Positions 13,901 through 17,774 of a stretch of 17,774 nucleotides of DNA are shown here, piece by piece; the first letter of the stretch is position 1; each line of letters starts with the position of its first letter. Below the pieces are notes generated by a model, which was not told the DNA's origin, did no database searches, and was given only the letters and a program-made list of their open reading frames with translations. The position numbers were made by a program, and so were the translations under genes. Source of the stretch: an uncultured Eubacteriales bacterium (GTDB taxonomy: Bacteria > Bacillota > Clostridia > Oscillospirales > Oscillospiraceae); NCBI GenBank assembly GCA_900320765.1, contig ONTN01000035.1, positions 1 to 17,774 on the forward strand, given 5' to 3'.

Positions 13901-13911
13901 GTAAATTTTTC

Positions 13912-14087
13912 AATGATGTCGGCGCTTTGCGCCTAATGATATATCGGCTGACGCCGAAATGATGCAGATCGCTGCGCGATCAATGATGCGATGTTTGCCC
14001 CTCACGTGCCGAAGGCACACATCACGCTCGAAGGGCGCAGCACTTGCGAAGCAAACATCACGTTCCGCGCAAGCGGAACACATCATT
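13912..14087. repeat. array of seven small hairpins with AATGATG / CATCAC spacers and matching ends
   Basis: The 176-base array starts with AATGATGT (13912-13919) and ends with its exact complement ACATCATT (14080-14087). The hairpins are 13921-13933, 13945-13956, 13967-13981, 14006-14018, 14025-14037, 14044-14054 and 14062-14079, with stems of 4-7 bp and loops of 3-4 bases (often GAA). The stems differ in sequence, but the spacers follow AATGATG on the left half and ACATCAC on the right half, so the array switches orientation in the middle. GATGTTTGC near 13989 also pairs with GCAAACATC (14051-14059). No protein is encoded. Confidence 0.75.
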
Positions 14088-14088
14088 C

Positions 14089-14129
14089 AAAAAAGCGTCT
14101 TTTGTCCGATAGACAAAAGACGCTTTTTT
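14089..14129. terminator. strong bidirectional terminator after tRNA-Leu
   Basis: A perfect 18-bp stem (14089-14106 with 14112-14129) has a 5-base loop: an outer AAAAAA/TTTTTT section and a 12-bp inner stem. It lies directly after the tRNA-Leu 3' end on the minus strand and should end that transcript. Confidence 0.9.
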
Positions 14130-14131
14130 GC

Positions 14132-14219
14132 TGGTGCGCGAGGCGGGACTTGAACCCGCACGCCCGGAGTGAGCACTAGAACCTGAATCTAGCGAGTCTG
14201 CCAATTCCACCACTCGCGC
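14132..14219 (-). tRNA. tRNA-Leu, anticodon CAG, CCA encoded
   Basis: On the minus strand, acceptor arms GCGCGAG and CTCGCGC pair perfectly. The anticodon stem CTAGA/TCTAG encloses the loop TTCAGGT (anticodon CAG, codon CUG). The T-arm carries GGTTCAAGTCC, a long variable arm is present as expected for leucine, and CCA is encoded at the 3' end (14132-14134). It has its own promoter and terminator. Confidence 0.95.
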
Positions 14220-14245
14220 GTATCTGCCGGATAACGGCAGAGATA

Positions 14246-14274
14246 ATTTTATCACCCTTATGGGGCATTGTCAA
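14246..14274 (-). promoter_or_regulatory. promoter of tRNA-Leu
   Basis: The minus strand reads TTGACA (14269-14274), a 17-base spacer, and TAAAAT (14246-14251). Transcription would start inside a 7-bp hairpin TCTGCCG/CGGCAGA (14223-14241) just ahead of the mature tRNA. Confidence 0.8.
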
Positions 14275-14283
14275 GATTTTTTG

Positions 14284-16539
14284 TTACCAGTCGGCCAATT
14301 TGGCGTCCATATAGCTTATGCGCTCCTTCATCCAGTCAGACGCATAGCTCACGGCGTCCGTATAAACGCTGCCATCCGGAAAAACGCTCTTAACCCCGGA
14401 AACGGTGAAGTATTTCGGCCACACTACGTGGTTCGATCGCTCTGTGCCGGATATAAGGTCGGCGTATTCCCAAAGCCGCTCGTTTGCATAGGCGAGGGCG
14501 AGAGAGCGGAACTCTGATTCGTAAATGCTTTTGACCGTCTCTCTGAAGCTCGGAACGTTTACGAGCCCGCCGACGATGTGATCGAAACGCAGCTCGTCCG
14601 AGGGGAGAGTGGGCTCGGTCCAGCCGATCCCGAAGCTCTGATCGCTGTCCCACATCGGGCCCGCGTACAGCTTGCCGGCGTACAGGAAGTAAAAAGTCGA
14701 CTGAACGTAGGCGTCCTGATTGTTGCTGAAATAGTAGATAAGGTACATACGGGCGAGACTGTCGACGTCGACGTATTCTGAGTAATCCTTTCCGGTGGCG
14801 GGATTAACTCCGGTATACCTTCCGGCGCTGTCCTGGGCGTAAGCCGCGTCCTCAAGCTCCTGATAAAGCTCGCTTATGTATATCATCGCGGCCTCGGAGA
14901 CCTTCTCGGGGCTCTTTACGTTTACGGCGCGGCCGCGCGTGGTCTTGAACCAGCATACTTCGTCGCCCTTGTAGTGATTTTCCTCAAGGAGGAAGCCGGA
15001 CGTGATATCCGGGGGATCGATGACGCCTTCTGTAAAGTGAAGCTCGGTACCGTATTTATTGACGCTGTCAACGGGGGCTCCAGTTTTAGCGTAGTCCTCG
15101 TTTACCCTCTCGTACTCCTTTTCGAGATTGGGAATAGACAGCACGTTCGGATCGACCTTGACTTTTTCGCTGAGCTCGTAGGTCCCGCGATAGGCCCCGT
15201 CGTAATATAGATCCACCCAGCCCGCGTCGGGATTTCCGTAGATCCCGAGGTCGGCGGCGAGATCCTTGCACAGCTTATCGCGGATAAGGGTCGCATCGGC
15301 ATACTGAGCTAAAAGGGTCCAGGTCTTGCTACGCTGGCTCATCTCAAGAAGGTCTGCCTTCTTCTCAAGCTTGATCTGATAGGATTTCTTCGGATAGTAG
15401 GTCGTGGAATTGCCGCGCAGCCTGATCTGCGTAAGACCGCCGCTGTAAATGACGGCGCCGTCGGAAGAGAGCATCGTCATATAGCCCGTGACGGCGTTTT
15501 CCTTGCCGAGCTCAACGAAGCTGCGCCCCGCCGTATCAGGCTCCGAGCTCGATAAGAAAACGGAGCTGACCCTCTCAGAGAACAGCAGCCTGTAGTCAAG
15601 GCTGACGCTCGAGGAGCCGTCGGAGACGGAGACGGTTATAACGTATTCCCCGCTGTTTTCCGGGTCTGCAAGCTCAGTAACGTCAAAGGGCATAGAGCTT
15701 GAGGAAGCCTTATTTCCAGAAAACGTAATCTCTGCGTCTGAAAGAATATCCGATATGACAAGGCTTGTTGAGTGCCGGTCGGCGGAGGAGGGGAGGAATA
15801 GCCAGTATTCTCCGGCTACAGCCTGAGGCTTGACCGCTGCGCCCGGATCGGCGTCCGATATCCAGCTGACGTAAGACGCATCGAAAACGGCCGATGGTGA
15901 AGCCCACTCGAGCGTTTCGTCGATCCGCGCAAGTATGGCGGCAAACTCACCCCGGCTCATCGCGCCGGTTGGGCGGACGCGACCGGCAGCGTCGGGCGAG
16001 ATTATAGACCGCTCAAGAAGGGCGGCGACGGATTCCCGCGCCCAGGACTTGATATCCTCGGCGTCTTCTATGCTTTCGAGAGCGGGCTCGGGGGAGTCGC
16101 TTGAAATACCACTGGCGCGGCAGAGGATGACCATCGCCTCCTGGCGTGTGATGGTGCGGTGCGGCTGAAATGTCCCGTCGCCGTATAGCTTCATTATCCC
16201 GTGAACTGTTGAGGCGGCTGCGGCGTCGTAGCACCATGAATCGTGGCTCACGTCCGCGATTAGTATCTCGCTTTTGAGACTCAAGCCGGAGACCGAGCAT
16301 ATAAGCTTTGCGGCCTCTGACCTCGTTATCGGGCGGTCGGGCAAGAATGTCCCGTCCGGGTACCCCGTGATAACGCCCCTGTCAAACCAGTATAATATCT
16401 CACTCTCGTATTCAGTGCCGGAAATATCGCTCAGCCCGGCTATAGGCGCGTGCTCCGGCTCCATAGGCTCGTCGACAGCGCAGCAGCATAAAAAAAGGGC
16501 AAGGCATATTGCCAGTCCCGTGATAACGGCCTTTTTCAC
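14284..16539 (-). CDS. SLH-domain and CotH-domain cell-surface protein (putative extracellular kinase)
   Basis: This is a 751-residue exported protein. Residues 1-20 are a signal; the CCC cluster (18-20) could be lipidated but the lipobox is poor. Three S-layer-homology repeats follow (about 35-80, 95-140, 155-205; GYPDGTFLPDRPITRSEAAK and LYGDGTFQPHRTITRQEA), which would tether it to the cell wall. Residues 215-325 look like an Ig-like beta region. The CotH domain spans about 370-745: RGNSTTYYPKKSYQIKLEKK, DKLCKDLAADLGI, WVDLYYDGAYRGTYELSEKV and the WDSDQSFG acidic motif (630-637). CotH of Bacillus phosphorylates spore-coat proteins; the target here is unknown. The start is GTG after a G-rich site. 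No terminator separates its stop from the tRNA promoter. It lies 36 bases after mgtE. Confidence 0.9.
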   Translation of the reverse strand: MKKAVITGLAICLALFLCCCAVDEPMEPEHAPIAGLSDISGTEYESEILYWFDRGVITGYPDGTFLPDRPITRSEAAKLICSVSGLSLKSEILIADVSHDSWCYDAAAASTVHGIMKLYGDGTFQPHRTITRQEAMVILCRASGISSDSPEPALESIEDAEDIKSWARESVAALLERSIISPDAAGRVRPTGAMSRGEFAAILARIDETLEWASPSAVFDASYVSWISDADPGAAVKPQAVAGEYWLFLPSSADRHSTSLVISDILSDAEITFSGNKASSSSMPFDVTELADPENSGEYVITVSVSDGSSSVSLDYRLLFSERVSSVFLSSSEPDTAGRSFVELGKENAVTGYMTMLSSDGAVIYSGGLTQIRLRGNSTTYYPKKSYQIKLEKKADLLEMSQRSKTWTLLAQYADATLIRDKLCKDLAADLGIYGNPDAGWVDLYYDGAYRGTYELSEKVKVDPNVLSIPNLEKEYERVNEDYAKTGAPVDSVNKYGTELHFTEGVIDPPDITSGFLLEENHYKGDEVCWFKTTRGRAVNVKSPEKVSEAAMIYISELYQELEDAAYAQDSAGRYTGVNPATGKDYSEYVDVDSLARMYLIYYFSNNQDAYVQSTFYFLYAGKLYAGPMWDSDQSFGIGWTEPTLPSDELRFDHIVGGLVNVPSFRETVKSIYESEFRSLALAYANERLWEYADLISGTERSNHVVWPKYFTVSGVKSVFPDGSVYTDAVSYASDWMKERISYMDAKLADW

Positions 16540-16575
16540 TATGCCCCACCCCCTATGTGGTTTTTATCTTTTTCT

Positions 16576-17774
16576 TTAAATGTGAAGGACTGCCTTCGCT
16601 ATCGCGAAATAGATAAGAAGGCTCAGCGCGTCGACTATCGTGGTTATAAACGGGCTCGCCATTACGGCCGGGTCGAAGCCTAACTTCTTCGCCAGCATAG
16701 GCAGGGAACAGCCGACGAGCTTTGCCGCGACGATGGTAATCATCAGCGTTATCGCAACGACTATTGAGACGGAGACGGTAACGGCGGGATTATCGAGAAG
16801 CAAGCGGTCAACAAGCTGCAGCTTTCCGAAAACGACAACTCCGAGAGTGGCGGCGCACATAAGGGAGACCCTGAGCTCTTTCCAGAGCACGCTGCCGATG
16901 TCCGCCCACTCGATATCTCCGATGGATAGGGAGCGGATAACCGTAACGGAAGCCTGAGAGCCGGAGTTTCCTCCGGTATCCATCAGCATCGGGATGAAGG
17001 CGGTCAGAACGACGGTAGTCGCGAGAGCGTCCTCAAAGCCCGAGATTATCATTCCGGTAAAGGTGGCCGACACCATCAGGAGCATCAGCCATGGAATACG
17101 GCTCTTCCAGATATCAAAGGGGGAGAGCTTGAGGTACGGCTTGTCGGTAGGCGTAATAGCCGCCATCTTCTCGATGTCCTCGGTCGTCTCTTCCTCAATA
17201 ACGTCGATAGCGTCGTCGACGGTGATTATACCGACGAGGCGCCCCTCTTTATCGACGACGGGGATCGCGTTAAGGTCGTACTTCGAAAGGCTCTTCGCCG
17301 CCTCCTCCTGGTCGTCCAGCGTGGTGACGGACACGATGTCCTCATGCATGATGTCGCCGATCAGAGTATCATCCTCGGCAAGAAGGATGTCCTTAAGCGT
17401 AAGGGCGCCGATAAGCTTCCTGTTGGCGTCCGTAACGTAGCAGGTGTAGATCGTCTCTTTATCTATACCTGTACGCCTTATGCGCTTTATCGCGTCCTCG
17501 GCGGTCAGATCGGGCTTTAGCTCGACGTACTCCGTCGTCATTATGCTTCCGGCGGAGTCGTCCGGGTATTTCAGTATCTCGTTTATCATCTTGCGCATAT
17601 CGGGGTCAGCCTGCTTCAGTATGCGCTTGACCACGTTTGCGGGCATTTCCTCAACGATATCGACGGCGTCGTCAACGTAGAGCTCGTCGACGACCTCCTT
17701 CAGCTCCGCGTCGGAAAAGCTGCGGATAAGGAGCTCCTGCTCGTCAGACTCCATCTCAACGAAGGTCTCAGCCG
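16576..17774 (-). CDS. mgtE: MgtE-family magnesium transporter, 5'-truncated by the window edge
   Basis: This is an inner-membrane Mg2+ channel or transporter. The frame is open to the right edge, so the beginning of the N domain is missing; about 399 residues are present against roughly 450 in full-length MgtE. In order: the end of the MgtE N domain with Asp/Glu-rich helices (VDELYVDDAVDIVEEMP), a pair of CBS domains (from the MTTEYVEL segment to IVDDAIDVIEEET-like text) that sense Mg2+, and a C-terminal membrane domain with five hydrophobic segments and the family signature PMLMDTGGNSGSQASVTVIR. All landmark regions are intact. The 36-base gap to the SLH-CotH gene and the lack of a terminator allow co-transcription. 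A riboswitch upstream would lie outside the window. Confidence 0.95.
   Translation of the reverse strand, partial: AETFVEMESDEQELLIRSFSDAELKEVVDELYVDDAVDIVEEMPANVVKRILKQADPDMRKMINEILKYPDDSAGSIMTTEYVELKPDLTAEDAIKRIRRTGIDKETIYTCYVTDANRKLIGALTLKDILLAEDDTLIGDIMHEDIVSVTTLDDQEEAAKSLSKYDLNAIPVVDKEGRLVGIITVDDAIDVIEEETTEDIEKMAAITPTDKPYLKLSPFDIWKSRIPWLMLLMVSATFTGMIISGFEDALATTVVLTAFIPMLMDTGGNSGSQASVTVIRSLSIGDIEWADIGSVLWKELRVSLMCAATLGVVVFGKLQLVDRLLLDNPAVTVSVSIVVAITLMITIVAAKLVGCSLPMLAKKLGFDPAVMASPFITTIVDALSLLIYFAIAKAVLHI

Noticed and set aside
13912..14087. CRISPR array
   Set aside because: The repeated word is only about 7 bases, the unit length is irregular (about 20-25 bases), the variable parts are palindromes and the orientation flips in the middle. 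No cas gene is present.
13959..14179. Small proteins read through the hairpin array and tRNA-Leu
   Set aside because: They are translations of palindromic DNA and an antisense tRNA gene, without ribosome sites.

Overview
The window looks like chromosomal DNA from a Clostridia-type Firmicute, probably a gut Oscillospirales- or Christensenellales-like lineage. This is inferred from the gene families and style, not from a marker gene. The support is strong AGGAGG ribosome sites with some GTG starts, sigma-A promoters with 17-base spacers, lipoproteins, an SLH plus CotH surface protein, an OhrR regulator, and a stand-alone methionine synthase activation protein. Base composition is moderately GC-rich, with a more AT-rich patch around 13040-13900.

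Layout. Bases 1-1804 (+) hold the 3' part of a cysteine desulfurase, then a membrane-anchored barnase-type ribonuclease and its barstar-type inhibitor in one tight unit. Bases 1846-2011 are a MITE-like inverted-repeat element. Bases 2106-3875 hold a zinc-protease-like lipoprotein (-) and a TetR regulator (+), transcribed divergently from overlapping promoters. Bases 3919-8862 (-) are a one-carbon/methionine operon: an AlaX-type editing protein whose 3' end looks damaged, metF, a MetH activation protein and a short MetH. Bases 9023-10411 (+) encode a Gly/Thr/Ser-rich, probably beta-helical lipoprotein. Bases 10626-11639 (-) are ohrR plus a Cys-type glutathione peroxidase, with a palindrome inside the promoter spacer. 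Bases 11717-11957 are unexplained DNA with two tRNA T-arm-like hairpins. Bases 11958-13793 (-) are a PrsW-type membrane protease and a choloylglycine-hydrolase-family amidase in one unit. Bases 13871-14129 hold an array of seven small hairpins between two related terminators. It is followed by tRNA-Leu(CAG) (-), an SLH-CotH surface protein (-), and the C-terminal part of an MgtE magnesium transporter (-) that runs off the right edge.

How the parts work together. MetF makes 5-methyl-tetrahydrofolate, MetH uses it with cobalamin to methylate homocysteine, and the separate activation protein should rescue oxidised cobalamin. OhrR should sense organic peroxide through Cys15 and derepress itself and the peroxidase. 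The barnase/barstar pair is a toxin-immunity unit. The beta-helix lipoprotein and the SLH-CotH protein are surface proteins.

No clearly new multi-gene system is visible. The best candidates for something undescribed are the hairpin array (13912-14087), the anchored barnase with its acidic Pro/Glu linker, and the stretch at 11717-11957.
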